Source: Couchioplanes azureus (GTDB taxonomy: Bacteria > Actinomycetota > Actinomycetes > Mycobacteriales > Micromonosporaceae). Taken from it: a stretch of 64,000 nt of DNA. Below the pieces are notes generated by a model that did no database searches, had not been told where the DNA came from, and worked only from the letters and a program-made list of their open reading frames with translations. The stretch's first letter is position 1; each line of letters starts with the position of its first letter. The translations under genes and the position numbers were made by a program. This document shows positions 1 through 7,445 of the stretch, piece by piece. The DNA lies in NCBI RefSeq assembly GCF_014648355.1, contig NZ_BMQY01000007.1:294186-358185 (forward strand). The letters run 5' to 3'.

Positions 1-1029
1 CGGGCCGGACTGGCGCAGCGTGCACTTCAGCGAGTCCGGCGTCAGTCCCGGGTAGCGGTCGAGCAGCACCGCGGCCGCACCGGTGGCGACCGCGGCGGCC
101 TGGGAGGTACCGCTGCCGACGAAGTACCGCTCACCGACGCGCGCCGACGGGTTCATGGCGTCGACCATCGACCCCGGTACCCGCAGCGAGACCAGGGAAC
201 GGCCGGGCACCAGCAGGTCCGGCACCCGCGGCGCCGCCCCCATGCTGGTGAACGACGCCACCTGGTCGTCCGCGGGGGACGTCGTGCCGCGCGGGTCGGT
301 CGCGCCGACCGTGATCACGTACGGGTCGTAGGCCGGGTTGGTGATGGCGCCGCCGGTGTTGCCGGAGGCCACCACGACCGCGATGCCGGCCCGGTAGGCG
401 TTCTGCACGGCGTGCGACAGCGGGTTCTTCTGCCAGCTCAGCACGCCGTCGGTGCCGTACGAGAGGTTCAGCACGCGGATCGGGTTGCGCGGGTCGTCGT
501 TGCGGTGCTCCACCACCCAGTCGATGGCGGCGATCACCTGGGTCACGTCGACCGCGCCGTTGGCCGCCCCGACCTTGAGCGACAGCAGCTTGGCGTCGGG
601 CGCCACGCCGGAGAAGCCGCCGGGCGCCGGGTCGCGGCCGGCGATGATGCCCGCCATGTGGGTGCCGTGCCCGTACGTGTCGCGCCACCGCAGGTTCGCG
701 ACCTGGCTCTCGAACGACAGGTCCGGCCCGTTGGCGACGTTGCCGGAGGTCAGGCCCTCCACGGGGGCCACGCCGGTGTCGACGAGGGCGATGCCGATGC
801 CCCGGCCGGTGTACCCGCGCTGCGCGGCCACGTCCGCCCGGGTGATCCGGCGGACGTCGGTCAGGGTCGCCCCGGCGGCGTTGAAGCTGTAGTCGGCCAC
901 CGCGGCGGCCCGGGCGGGCGAGGCGGCCTGCGCGGGCGTGACCCCGGTCAGGGCCGTCACCACCGTCGCCGCCGCCGTTGCCGCGACCCCCGCCGCGTAC
1001 TGGCGCACTCGTGCTCGTCTGACCGTCAT
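1..1029 (-). CDS. Secreted subtilisin-family (S8) serine peptidase, 3' end cut by window
   Basis: The frame runs off the left edge, so the C-terminus is missing. The ATG at 1029 is followed by MTVRRARVRQ and an Ala/Val-rich hydrophobic stretch ending near AQA, a classical export signal. The mature part shows the three S8 motifs in order: ALVDTGVA (Asp), YGHGTHMAGI (His) and, near the window edge, GTSQAA (Ser), with NLSYG and VVVATGN between them. It is therefore probably an active extracellular endopeptidase. The motif spacing fits a bacterial subtilisin with a short propeptide. Upstream (1057-1092) lies a direct repeat that may control it. The decarboxylase gene lies 98 bp upstream on the same strand, so co-transcription is possible but unproven. 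Family is certain; substrate is unknown. Confidence 0.93.
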   Translation of the reverse strand, partial: MTVRRARVRQYAAGVAATAAATVVTALTGVTPAQAASPARAAAVADYSFNAAGATLTDVRRITRADVAAQRGYTGRGIGIALVDTGVAPVEGLTSGNVANGPDLSFESQVANLRWRDTYGHGTHMAGIIAGRDPAPGGFSGVAPDAKLLSLKVGAANGAVDVTQVIAAIDWVVEHRNDDPRNPIRVLNLSYGTDGVLSWQKNPLSHAVQNAYRAGIAVVVASGNTGGAITNPAYDPYVITVGATDPRGTTSPADDQVASFTSMGAAPRVPDLLVPGRSLVSLRVPGSMVDAMNPSARVGERYFVGSGTSQAAAVATGAAAVLLDRYPGLTPDSLKCTLRQSGP

Positions 1030-1056
1030 GGCCCAGGACATCGACCCGCCGGGGGA

Positions 1057-1092
1057 GGACTTGAGGACTTCCGCACCGGGACTTGAGGACTT
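1057..1092. repeat. Direct repeat GGACTTGAGGACTT x2, 22 bp apart
   Basis: The 14-mer GGACTTGAGGACTT occurs at 1057-1070 and exactly again at 1079-1092, two helical turns apart. On the minus strand this gives four copies of AAGTCC ahead of the S8 peptidase start at 1029. Regularly phased direct repeats of this kind are typical of activator sites (for example SARP-type), but the regulator is unknown. Confidence 0.5.
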
Positions 1093-1127
1093 TCCTCGTT
1101 GCTTTCCCGGGGCGATCGGGGCTCAGC

Positions 1128-2228
1128 TCAGGTGAGCACCACCCGCGGCGGCGCGAAGCCGTTGAACCGGGACGCGTACACGCTCGTGTACGCCCCCGCC
1201 GACCCGATCAGCAGTTCGTCGCCCTCGTGCAGGTCCGCCGAGAGCAGCACGTCGCGCGCGAACGTGTCCTGGCTGTCGCAGGTGGGGCCGGTGAGGTGGT
1301 AGCAGCGCCGCAACCGCGTGCCGCGGGTGTCACGGATCGGGTAGCGCAGCTCGCCGCCGGACTCGAGGACCTCCATGAGGCCGTGGAAGACCCCCAGGTC
1401 GGTGTGCGCCCACCAGCCGGACGGGCGCTCGGCGACGCCGATCACCCGGCAGCGGAAGGTCCCGGCCTCGGCGACCAGGCAGCGGCCCGGCTCGGCGAAG
1501 ACCTCCACCGGGTACGGCAGCGCGGCGATCCCCGCGGCGGCGGCGCGACCGAAGTCGGCCAGCGGCGGGACGGGTTCGTCGTAGGCCGCCGGGAAACCGC
1601 CGCCGATGTCGACCATCTCGAGCCGTACCCCGGCCCGCCGCAGCCGGTCCATCGCGTGGGCCACGTCCTGCAGCGGGCGCCGCAGGGCCGACGGCGCCAG
1701 CGACTGCGACCCCATGTGGAAGGTGATCCCGTACGGCACCAGCCCCCGTTCGCGCGCCTCCAGCAGCAGCCGGACCGCACCGGTGACGTCGACGCCGAAC
1801 TTGCCCTCGCTGGGCACGACGCTGTCCTGGCCGACGGTGGCGAGGCGCGCGTACACCCGGGCGCCGGGGGCCTCGTCGGCCAGCCGGTGCAGTTCCTCCA
1901 CGGAGTCCACGCTGAACCGGTCGACGCCGGCGGCCGCCGCGCGGGCCGTCTGCTCCCGCGCCCGGACCGGGTTGCTGAAGATCACCTCGGGGCCGGGGAC
2001 GCCGATGCCGCCGAGGACGTCGATCTCGTGCGAGGACGCGACCTCGAAGCCGCACCCGGCGTCGCGCAGCGTCCGTAGCACGCCGGCATGGGTGTTGCAC
2101 TTGGTGGCGTAGTACGGCCGCACCCCCGGGAACGCGGCCCGGAACGTCTGCAGCGCCGCGACGATGCGCTCGGCCCGCATCTCCAGCACCGGCCCCGGGC
2201 GGGGCTGGGTGATCGGCGCGACCGTCAT
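1128..2228 (-). CDS. Type III (alanine-racemase-fold) PLP decarboxylase, ornithine/lysine decarboxylase-like
   Basis: A 366-residue protein of the group IV / type III PLP decarboxylases (eukaryotic ornithine decarboxylase, diaminopimelate decarboxylase). Visible motifs: YYATKCN with the PLP-binding Lys43, FHMGSQ, IGGGFPAAY, EPGRCLVAEAG, and CDSQD around residue 317. The last is the Cys/Asp pair that the opposite subunit contributes in ornithine decarboxylases. Expected role is decarboxylation of a basic amino acid to a polyamine precursor in the cytoplasm. CDSQD favours ornithine/lysine over diaminopimelate, but the substrate cannot be fixed from sequence. The ATG at 2228 has no good ribosome-binding site. 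A TTG at 2252, 5 nt after GAGGGGA, is a credible alternative start that adds 8 residues. Confidence 0.85.
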   Translation of the reverse strand: MTVAPITQPRPGPVLEMRAERIVAALQTFRAAFPGVRPYYATKCNTHAGVLRTLRDAGCGFEVASSHEIDVLGGIGVPGPEVIFSNPVRAREQTARAAAAGVDRFSVDSVEELHRLADEAPGARVYARLATVGQDSVVPSEGKFGVDVTGAVRLLLEARERGLVPYGITFHMGSQSLAPSALRRPLQDVAHAMDRLRRAGVRLEMVDIGGGFPAAYDEPVPPLADFGRAAAAGIAALPYPVEVFAEPGRCLVAEAGTFRCRVIGVAERPSGWWAHTDLGVFHGLMEVLESGGELRYPIRDTRGTRLRRCYHLTGPTCDSQDTFARDVLLSADLHEGDELLIGSAGAYTSVYASRFNGFAPPRVVLT

Positions 2229-2539
2229 GAGGTGGGGCGATGACTGGCGCAACGGGAGTCCCCTCACGCTAAGTATTTGGTCCAATGCGGAGCGTGCGTT
2301 ACTCAGTATGCCTCGCGGCCGCGGAAGCGTCGATGACCTGCGCTCATGGAGATCAATGCGTGCAAATTGCATCCGCGGCGGCCGGAAACGCGGTTCGGGG
2401 CGCTCCCGAAGAAGCGCCCCGAACCCGTGGTGAACGAGCCTGATCAGGACTCTTTCACCATCTTGAATTAGATCTTGAACCCCCGGGAAGTTGACTTTGA
2501 GTATCCACTTCCCATCCGTGAGTACAGATCGGTAATCTC
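2229..2539. other. Intergenic region: candidate decarboxylase promoter and terminator of the DUF397 gene
   Basis: This gene-free stretch holds a hairpin (2392-2425) and, on the minus strand, TCGACG (2333-2328) and CATACT (2310-2305) separated by 17 nt. They could be the -35/-10 of the decarboxylase gene. The segment is less GC-rich than its surroundings. No conserved ORF was recognised. Confidence 0.45.
2392..2425 (-). terminator. 13-bp perfect hairpin after the XRE-DUF397 genes
   Basis: GGTTCGGGGCGCT (2392-2404) pairs perfectly with AGCGCCCCGAACC (2413-2425) around an 8-nt loop. It lies about 115 nt beyond the DUF397 stop and upstream of the decarboxylase gene. There is no U-tract, as usual in actinomycetes. 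Confidence 0.6.
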
Positions 2540-2755
2540 TCAGCGGTTGATATCGAACTCGCCGTTCTGCACCGAGTTCACGAACTCGGTCCAGCGGGCT
2601 GGTTCGAAGACGAGAGCGGGACCGGAAGGGTTCTTGCTGTCGCGTACGGCAACGGCTGTGTCGAGGACTGCGACCTCGACACAGTTGTTGCCGCCGTTTC
2701 CGTTGCTGCGACTGCTCTTTTTCCAGACGGCAGCGTCGAGATGGTGCGCTGGCAT
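2540..2755 (-). CDS. DUF397 small protein
   Basis: A 71-residue protein with the DUF397 signature: WKKSSRSNGNGGNNCVEVA near the N-terminus, then VAVRDSKNPSGPALVF and a C-terminal W.EFVNSV helix. The ATG at 2755 is chosen because GGGGGG (2765-2770) sits 9 nt before it; a GTG at 2764 is too close to that site. DUF397 genes almost always sit next to Scr1-type XRE regulators, as here (43 nt downstream on the same strand). In Streptomyces such pairs (WhiJ-like loci) affect development, and some behave like toxin-antitoxin pairs. The role here is inferred from that context only. Confidence 0.88.
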   Translation of the reverse strand: MPAHHLDAAVWKKSSRSNGNGGNNCVEVAVLDTAVAVRDSKNPSGPALVFEPARWTEFVNSVQNGEFDINR

Positions 2756-2798
2756 GCCATGCACCCCCCTTCGATATGCGGTTGTGCGTGCCCGCCTC

Positions 2799-3647
2799 CT
2801 ACGCGCGCAGGAGACTTTCGATCATTTTGAGGGTCAGGCGCGGATCCAGGGCCCGTGCACTCAACGCCTCGAACTCCGCACGGTAACGTGCGACCTCTGA
2901 ATGTTGCTCTTCGTAGAGGTCTCCCGCAAGACCCTCTAGATAAACTACATCCAAATGAGTGGTACCCCGGAACTCCAAAAGCGCAGCTGAACCGCCGAGG
3001 AAGGGGTGCTCGCCGGCGTCGAACGGCAAGATCTGCAGCGTCACGTTGGGTAATTTAGCGACGTCGATGAGATGGCGGAGCTGCTCCTCCATGACCTCGG
3101 GGCCGCCCACCGAGCGCCGCACCACCGACTCGTCGATGATGGCCAGCAGGTCGAGCGGGTTGGCGCCGGTCAGCCGCCCCTGCCGCTTGAGCCGCAGGGC
3201 CACCCGGCGGTCGATGTGCTGCGGCGGGTCCGCCGCCCGGCCGGTGCGCATCAGGGCCCGGATGTACGCCTCGGTCTGCAGCAGCCCGGGCACGATGATC
3301 GGAGCCCAGTCGCGCAGGGACGAGGCATCTGCCTCCAGCCCGATGAAGCCGCCGGGGCGCATGATGTCGCGGTAGTCCGCCCACCAGGTCTTCTGTCGTG
3401 ACGAGCGGGCCAGCTCGAGCAGGGCCTCGCGGTACTGCTCGTCCTCGACGCCGTAGAGCACCAGCAGGTCCCGCACGTCGCGCGGGGTGACGGCGACCCG
3501 CGCGGTCTCGATCCGGGTGACCTTGGCGGCGTGCCATTCAAAATGGCGCGAAACGTTTTCCTGGGTCAGCCCGGCCCGCTCGCGGCACCGTTTCAATTCG
3601 GTGCCCAGACGACGTCGGCGCAGCGTAGGTCCCTCGTCCATGGACAC
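2799..3647 (-). CDS. Scr1-type XRE helix-turn-helix regulator (DUF5753)
   Basis: About 282 residues. An N-terminal Cro/CI-type HTH (LGTELKRCRERAGLTQENVS, then a second helix ending KVTRIE) is followed by a DUF5753 region (QTEAYIRALM, RLKRQGRL, VVRRSVGG, LRHLIDVAK, LQILPFDAGEH, DVVYLE). This is the family linked to DUF397 partners and to developmental control in actinomycetes. The GTG at 3647 is chosen because GGGAG lies 5 nt upstream; the ATG at 3641 is possible, and longer forms from ATGs further upstream lack a ribosome-binding site. It is divergent from the GPP34 gene, and an inverted repeat (3752-3777) in the shared upstream region is a plausible operator. Confidence 0.88.
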   Translation of the reverse strand: MSMDEGPTLRRRRLGTELKRCRERAGLTQENVSRHFEWHAAKVTRIETARVAVTPRDVRDLLVLYGVEDEQYREALLELARSSRQKTWWADYRDIMRPGGFIGLEADASSLRDWAPIIVPGLLQTEAYIRALMRTGRAADPPQHIDRRVALRLKRQGRLTGANPLDLLAIIDESVVRRSVGGPEVMEEQLRHLIDVAKLPNVTLQILPFDAGEHPFLGGSAALLEFRGTTHLDVVYLEGLAGDLYEEQHSEVARYRAEFEALSARALDPRLTLKMIESLLRA

Positions 3648-3751
3648 CGTGACTCCCTCGATCTTGGGGTTGTCGTCACTCCGTCCCATCGTCTCATGAT
3701 CCATTTTGGACGAGCGGGACTGCCGCGAGTCTAGTACTTCTTGCATTGACC

Positions 3752-3777
3752 TCGAAGCCAGGTACATGATGCTTCGA
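3752..3777. promoter_or_regulatory. Inverted repeat TCGAAGC-N12-GCTTCGA between divergent XRE and GPP34 genes
   Basis: Perfect 7-bp arms at 3752-3758 and 3771-3777, about 19 bp centre to centre, in the shared upstream region. It would suit a dimeric HTH regulator such as the neighbouring XRE protein. Binding is inference. Confidence 0.4.
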
Positions 3778-3851
3778 ACAGCGAGATATCGCCTTCCCCG
3801 CGGGTGTTTGCCCGCCGAGGTGTCTCAGATGTTCGTCTAAGGAGTGGCGGC

Positions 3852-4490
3852 GTGCTGGCTGACCAGTTCTTCCTGATTGCACACGAGGACCGGACCGGCC
3901 GGTCGCGTCTGCACCCCCGGGCCACCGGTCTGGGTCTCGCCGCGGCACTGCTCGGCGAATTGATGCTCGAGGGACGCCTGCGGATCTTCGACGGCGATCT
4001 GTACATAGAGAGCCGCCAGCCGCCGCGGGACTCGCTGTCCCATTCCGTGCTGGAATTGCTCATCGCCCAGCCGCAGCACCGCGAGGTGCGCACCTGGCTC
4101 GCCTATCTGTCGCAGGACGCGGCCGACCGGGTGGGGGAGCGGCTGATGCGCGTGGGCGCGGTGGAGTCCGTGACCCGGCGCCGGATGCTGAGCACCCAGA
4201 CCTTCTACATGCCCAACAACGAGGCCCAGCGCAACGCCGCGGCGTGGGCGCCGATGCGGCTCGCCAACATCATGGTCCGCGGCCTGCAGATGTCGGTGAG
4301 CGACCGGCTGCTCGCCGGCCTGGTCGTCGCGACCGGCCTGACCCGCCACGTCCTGTGGGACTTCGAGGTGCACCGCCACGCCCTGACCCAGCTCCCCACC
4401 GCCATCGGCACCCTGCCGGAGGACTTCCGCCAGTTGATCGAGCAGACCGAGGCGTCCGTCGGCTCGGTGCTCGCCGTCGGCCGCAGGTGA
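3852..4490 (+). CDS. GPP34 (GOLPH3/Vps74-like) family protein
   Basis: A 212-residue protein starting at GTG 3852, 7 nt after AAGGAG. The opening VLADQFFLIAHED, then HPRATGLGLAAALLGELMLEGRLRI, VLELLIAQP, VRTWLAYLSQDA and RMLSTQTFYMP, follow the order of the GPP34 domain. In eukaryotes the family binds PI4P at the Golgi. Bacterial members are common in actinomycetes and their function is unknown; a link to membrane lipids or polyketide-producing strains has been suggested. No signal peptide or transmembrane segment is seen, so it is probably cytosolic or peripheral. It is transcribed away from the XRE/DUF397 pair. Family call is good; role unknown. Confidence 0.8.
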   Translation: MLADQFFLIAHEDRTGRSRLHPRATGLGLAAALLGELMLEGRLRIFDGDLYIESRQPPRDSLSHSVLELLIAQPQHREVRTWLAYLSQDAADRVGERLMRVGAVESVTRRRMLSTQTFYMPNNEAQRNAAAWAPMRLANIMVRGLQMSVSDRLLAGLVVATGLTRHVLWDFEVHRHALTQLPTAIGTLPEDFRQLIEQTEASVGSVLAVGRR

Positions 4491-4552
4491 GTGCCGTCGG
4501 CCGTCACCACCGCCGGCGGGACAACATCGATCAATGGGCTGGGAGGCTCTTG

Positions 4553-6376
4553 ATGGCGCGTGACATGACCGAGCCCGACATCGTGTCCACCGCCCTGGCG
4601 CGAAACCGGCTCGGCGTTCCCTCGGTGGTCTTCTTCGGGGTGGCGGGCGCCGCCCCGCTGACCGTCGTCATCGGGGCCATCACGACGATCTACGCGGTCG
4701 TCGGCAACACCGCCGTGCCGGTGGTCTACCTGGTCGTCGCGGGCATCCTGTCCATCTTCACGGTCGGTTTCGTCGCGATGAGCCGGCACATCGTCAACAG
4801 CGGGGCGTTCTACTCGTACATCAGCCACGGGCTGGGCCGCATCCCCGGCGTCGGCGCGGCGTTCGTGGCGCTGCCGGCGTACGCGCTGATGCAGATCGGT
4901 CTCTTCGGCCTCTTCGGCGTCGTCGCGTCCGGGGTGCTGGACGGGCTGGGCCTGCAGGTCGGCTGGTTCACCTGCGCCATCGCCGCCTGGGTGCTGGTCG
5001 CCGTGCTCGGCCTGCTCTGGGTCGACCTCAGCGGCAAGGTGCTCGCCGTGCTGCTGATCGCCGAGATCGTCATCGTGCTCGTCTACGACGTCGTGATGGT
5101 GGCCAACCCGGCCGGCGGATCGGTGTCCTTCTCGACGCTGGCGCCGGCGCAGGTCTTCACCCCCGAGGTCGCGGCCATGATGGTGCTCGCCATCGGCGGC
5201 TTCGTCGGCTTCGAGGCGACCGTCGTGCTCTCCGAGGAGGCCAAGGACCCCCGCCGCACGATCGCCCGCGCCACCCACTGGGCCGTCATCCTCGCCGGGC
5301 TGCTGTGCGGGCTGTCGGCCTGGGCCATGTCCGTGGGGGCGGGGCCCGGCAACATCGTGGCGGCCGCCCGGGCGGAGCAGACCGACCTGGTCTTCGCTCT
5401 GGTCGGCCCGCACCTGCCGGAGGCGCTCGTCAACCTCGGCTACGTGCTCTTCATGACCAGCATCTTCGCCGCCCTGCTGGCCTTCCACGCGGCGGTGGCG
5501 CGCTACCAGTTCGCGCTCGGCCGCGAGGGCGTGCTGCCGCGCACGTGGGGATACACCCACCCGCGCACCGGCGCGCCGATCGTCGGCTCGCTGTCGCAGA
5601 GCCTGCTCGCGCTCGGCGTGCTCGTCGTCTACCGGGTCACCGGCGCCGATCCGCTGGTCTACCTCTTCGCCTGGCTCACCGTCGTGGGCGGGCTGGGCGT
5701 GCTCATCCTCATGTGGAGCGCCTCGGCCGCGGTGATCGCGTTCTTCCTGCGGCACCGGCACCAGGAGAACGTGTGGCGCGGCCAGGTGTCGCCGATCATC
5801 GCCTTCCTGTTGCTGAGCATCATCCTGTTCGCGACCGTCTACGGCCTGGGTGACCTGTTGCAGGTGGAGGCCGGCTCGATCTTCCACTGGCTCTTCCCGA
5901 CGGGCTACGCCGTCTGCGCCGTCCTCGGCTTCGTCTGGGCGGTCGTCATGCGCGCGGCGCGCCCCGAGGTGTACGCGGCCATCGGCCGCGGCGCGGACAG
6001 CGGCTTCGTCGCCGACGCGCCCCGCCTCAAGGGCTCGCACACCGAGCCGATCAGCGCCCGCGCGATGCTCGCCGCCGGTGCCACGCCCCGCGAGGCCCCG
6101 AGCGAGCCGTCCCCGGACTGGGACGCCCCGACCGAGGCGTCCGCACCCTGGTCCATCCCGTCCCAGCCGTCCGCGCCCTGGGACGAGCAGTCCTCCTCGA
6201 ACTGGCCGGGCCCCGCGGAGCCGCCGCCCTGGCCACCCTCGCCCGAGCAGCCGCCGCCGTGGCGGACCCCGCCCGGACCGTCGGCGTCCTGGGACGCCCC
6301 GCCCGGGCACCGGCGCTGGGAAACCCCGCCCGAACAACCGTGGGAGACCCCACCCGAGCCGTCCCGGTGGAAGTAG
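4553..6376 (+). CDS. APC-superfamily amino-acid permease with a long Trp/Pro-rich C-terminal tail
   Basis: A 607-residue membrane protein. The ATG at 4553 follows GGGAGG (4541-4546). Residues about 20-490 form a run of roughly 12 hydrophobic segments, starting VPSVVFFGVAGAAPLTVVIG as in the APC family, with GGFVGFEATVVLSEEAKDPRR characteristic of amino-acid permeases (helix 6 and following loop). Expected role is proton-coupled amino-acid or amine uptake. The last ~110 residues are unusual: a low-complexity, hydrophilic tail with Trp recurring about every 8-12 residues in a Pro/Ser/Glu background (SAPWDE, NWPGP, PPWPP, SWDAPP, RRWETPP, QPWETPP). It is probably cytoplasmic and has no known domain. 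Substrate unknown. Confidence 0.87.
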   Translation: MARDMTEPDIVSTALARNRLGVPSVVFFGVAGAAPLTVVIGAITTIYAVVGNTAVPVVYLVVAGILSIFTVGFVAMSRHIVNSGAFYSYISHGLGRIPGVGAAFVALPAYALMQIGLFGLFGVVASGVLDGLGLQVGWFTCAIAAWVLVAVLGLLWVDLSGKVLAVLLIAEIVIVLVYDVVMVANPAGGSVSFSTLAPAQVFTPEVAAMMVLAIGGFVGFEATVVLSEEAKDPRRTIARATHWAVILAGLLCGLSAWAMSVGAGPGNIVAAARAEQTDLVFALVGPHLPEALVNLGYVLFMTSIFAALLAFHAAVARYQFALGREGVLPRTWGYTHPRTGAPIVGSLSQSLLALGVLVVYRVTGADPLVYLFAWLTVVGGLGVLILMWSASAAVIAFFLRHRHQENVWRGQVSPIIAFLLLSIILFATVYGLGDLLQVEAGSIFHWLFPTGYAVCAVLGFVWAVVMRAARPEVYAAIGRGADSGFVADAPRLKGSHTEPISARAMLAAGATPREAPSEPSPDWDAPTEASAPWSIPSQPSAPWDEQSSSNWPGPAEPPPWPPSPEQPPPWRTPPGPSASWDAPPGHRRWETPPEQPWETPPEPSRWK

Positions 6377-6466
6377 CCCACCGGGCGAACCATCACGACC
6401 GGAACCAGCCCACCCCACAGAACGCGCCGAAACCGCCCGCCGATCCCGGAAGGAAAGGAGGTCACG

Positions 6467-6526
6467 ATGCCGGCCGGACCGTCAGCCCCCCAAGAGCGCG
6501 ATCCGGTGCGAAGCGGCGGGCGGTGA
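6467..6526 (+). CDS. Possible 19-residue small ORF behind a strong Shine-Dalgarno
   Basis: AAAGGAGG (6454-6461) sits 5 nt before ATG 6467, which opens MPAGPSAPQERDPVRSGGR and stops at 6526. This is one of the best ribosome-binding sites in the window, yet no long ORF follows. The ORF lies 90 nt after the permease stop and converges on the next gene. It could be a small protein or a chance match; no homologue is recognised. Confidence 0.3.
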   Translation: MPAGPSAPQERDPVRSGGR

Positions 6527-6535
6527 CGGCGTGGC

Positions 6536-7087
6536 TCAGGCCGCCTGCGGGAAGCGGTAGAGCCAGAACTGCTGCGCGTCCATCATCTCGGCCTCGCAGT
6601 TGCCGGAGAGGCGTTGCAGCATCAGCCGGATGACCCGGCTCATCTTGCGCTTGTCGTCGTTGTGCCGGCAGAAGTCCAGGCCGATGATGCCGTTCTGCGC
6701 GGCGGCGATCAGATACATCGCCTCGACCAGGTCGGAGAACGACGAGGCGGCGCGCCCGCCGGGCAGCACGGCGACGAATCCGCAGTACCAGATCTTGCGC
6801 TGGGCGTAGAGGTCCGGCCAGCGCCGCTCGAAATACTGCGGTGAGATCAACGGCATGGCGTCCAGCTCGTTGGTGTACGTGGACAGTCCGCACAGCGTGC
6901 CCTCGTCGTCGAGGCTCAGATACTTCTGCACCCGGCCGTCGCGCATGACGTCCTCGAACTCGTGACGGAACATCAGATGGCGCTGGACCGCCAGGGCGTT
7001 CAGGCCGCGGAACGACTCCTCGTACATCTTCCACGCGGTCTCGATGAGCTCGTCGTCGGTGATCTGCTCGACAACCTTGATAACCAT
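6536..7087 (-). CDS. Conserved hypothetical protein, GNAT-like fold suspected
   Basis: A 183-residue soluble protein starting at ATG 7087, preceded by GGGGAG at good spacing. No family was firmly recognised. The alternation of FEDVMRDGRVQKYLSLDDEGTLCGLSTYTNEL, KIWYCGFVAVLPGG, FSDLVEAMYLIAAAQNGIIGLDFCRHNDD and FWLYRFP resembles an N-acyltransferase layout (strand, helix, strand, late aromatic motif). The canonical GNAT acetyl-CoA loop (Q/RxxGxG/A) is not evident. No export signal. A strong promoter lies 80-110 nt upstream (7166-7195), suggesting single-gene expression. Could be an acyl-homoserine-lactone-synthase-like or N-acyl amino acid synthase-like protein; this is only a structural guess. 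Confidence 0.6.
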   Translation of the reverse strand: MVIKVVEQITDDELIETAWKMYEESFRGLNALAVQRHLMFRHEFEDVMRDGRVQKYLSLDDEGTLCGLSTYTNELDAMPLISPQYFERRWPDLYAQRKIWYCGFVAVLPGGRAASSFSDLVEAMYLIAAAQNGIIGLDFCRHNDDKRKMSRVIRLMLQRLSGNCEAEMMDAQQFWLYRFPQAA

Positions 7088-7445
7088 GCGACGCTCCCCG
7101 GAGTCATGGCGCTCAAGCCGATCGATGGCCTTTCCTGACCACAGCGTACGGAGCGTATTTGACGGATTACAAGGCGTGATTCATGCCAAGGTCAACGTGT
7201 CCTGAAATGACAATTTCCGGTGCTCAGTCGGGCCGGAGCGGCCTTGTTCCCGCTGGTCGAGGCGGGGCAAGCGATCGAGGGCTCGGGCCGCATATCCGGC
7301 ACCGGTCCGGGTGGAGGTGATGTTCACGACTTCGAGTTCAGGACTCGTGACCGCTTTGGATCAGGCGTTTCCCGGCCCGGCCGCCGACGCATCGACATTG
7401 GACGATAGGGTGTGGCTCCGAGTGCGAGCCGGAGGCCTGTCGACG
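7088..7445. other. Divergent promoter region
   Basis: Gene-free region between the hypothetical protein (minus) and the S15 peptidase (plus). The minus-strand promoter at 7166-7195 is annotated separately. Toward the peptidase, GGAGG at 7431-7435 serves the ATG at 7446. An in-frame ATG at 7320 could extend the peptidase, but it would spoil the signal peptide. No repeat was seen. Confidence 0.5.
7166..7195 (-). promoter_or_regulatory. Housekeeping-type promoter TTGACC-18-TGTAAT
   Basis: On the minus strand TTGACC (7195-7190) and TGTAAT (7171-7166) are separated by 18 nt, matching 5 of 6 bases of each consensus hexamer. The predicted start of transcription is near 7159, giving a leader of about 70 nt for the gene starting at 7087. 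Confidence 0.55.

Noticed and set aside
4205..6418. A 737-codon minus-strand frame opposite the APC permease
   Set aside because: Asp/His/Arg/Gly-rich shadow; the permease on the other strand has clear membrane helices and a ribosome-binding site.
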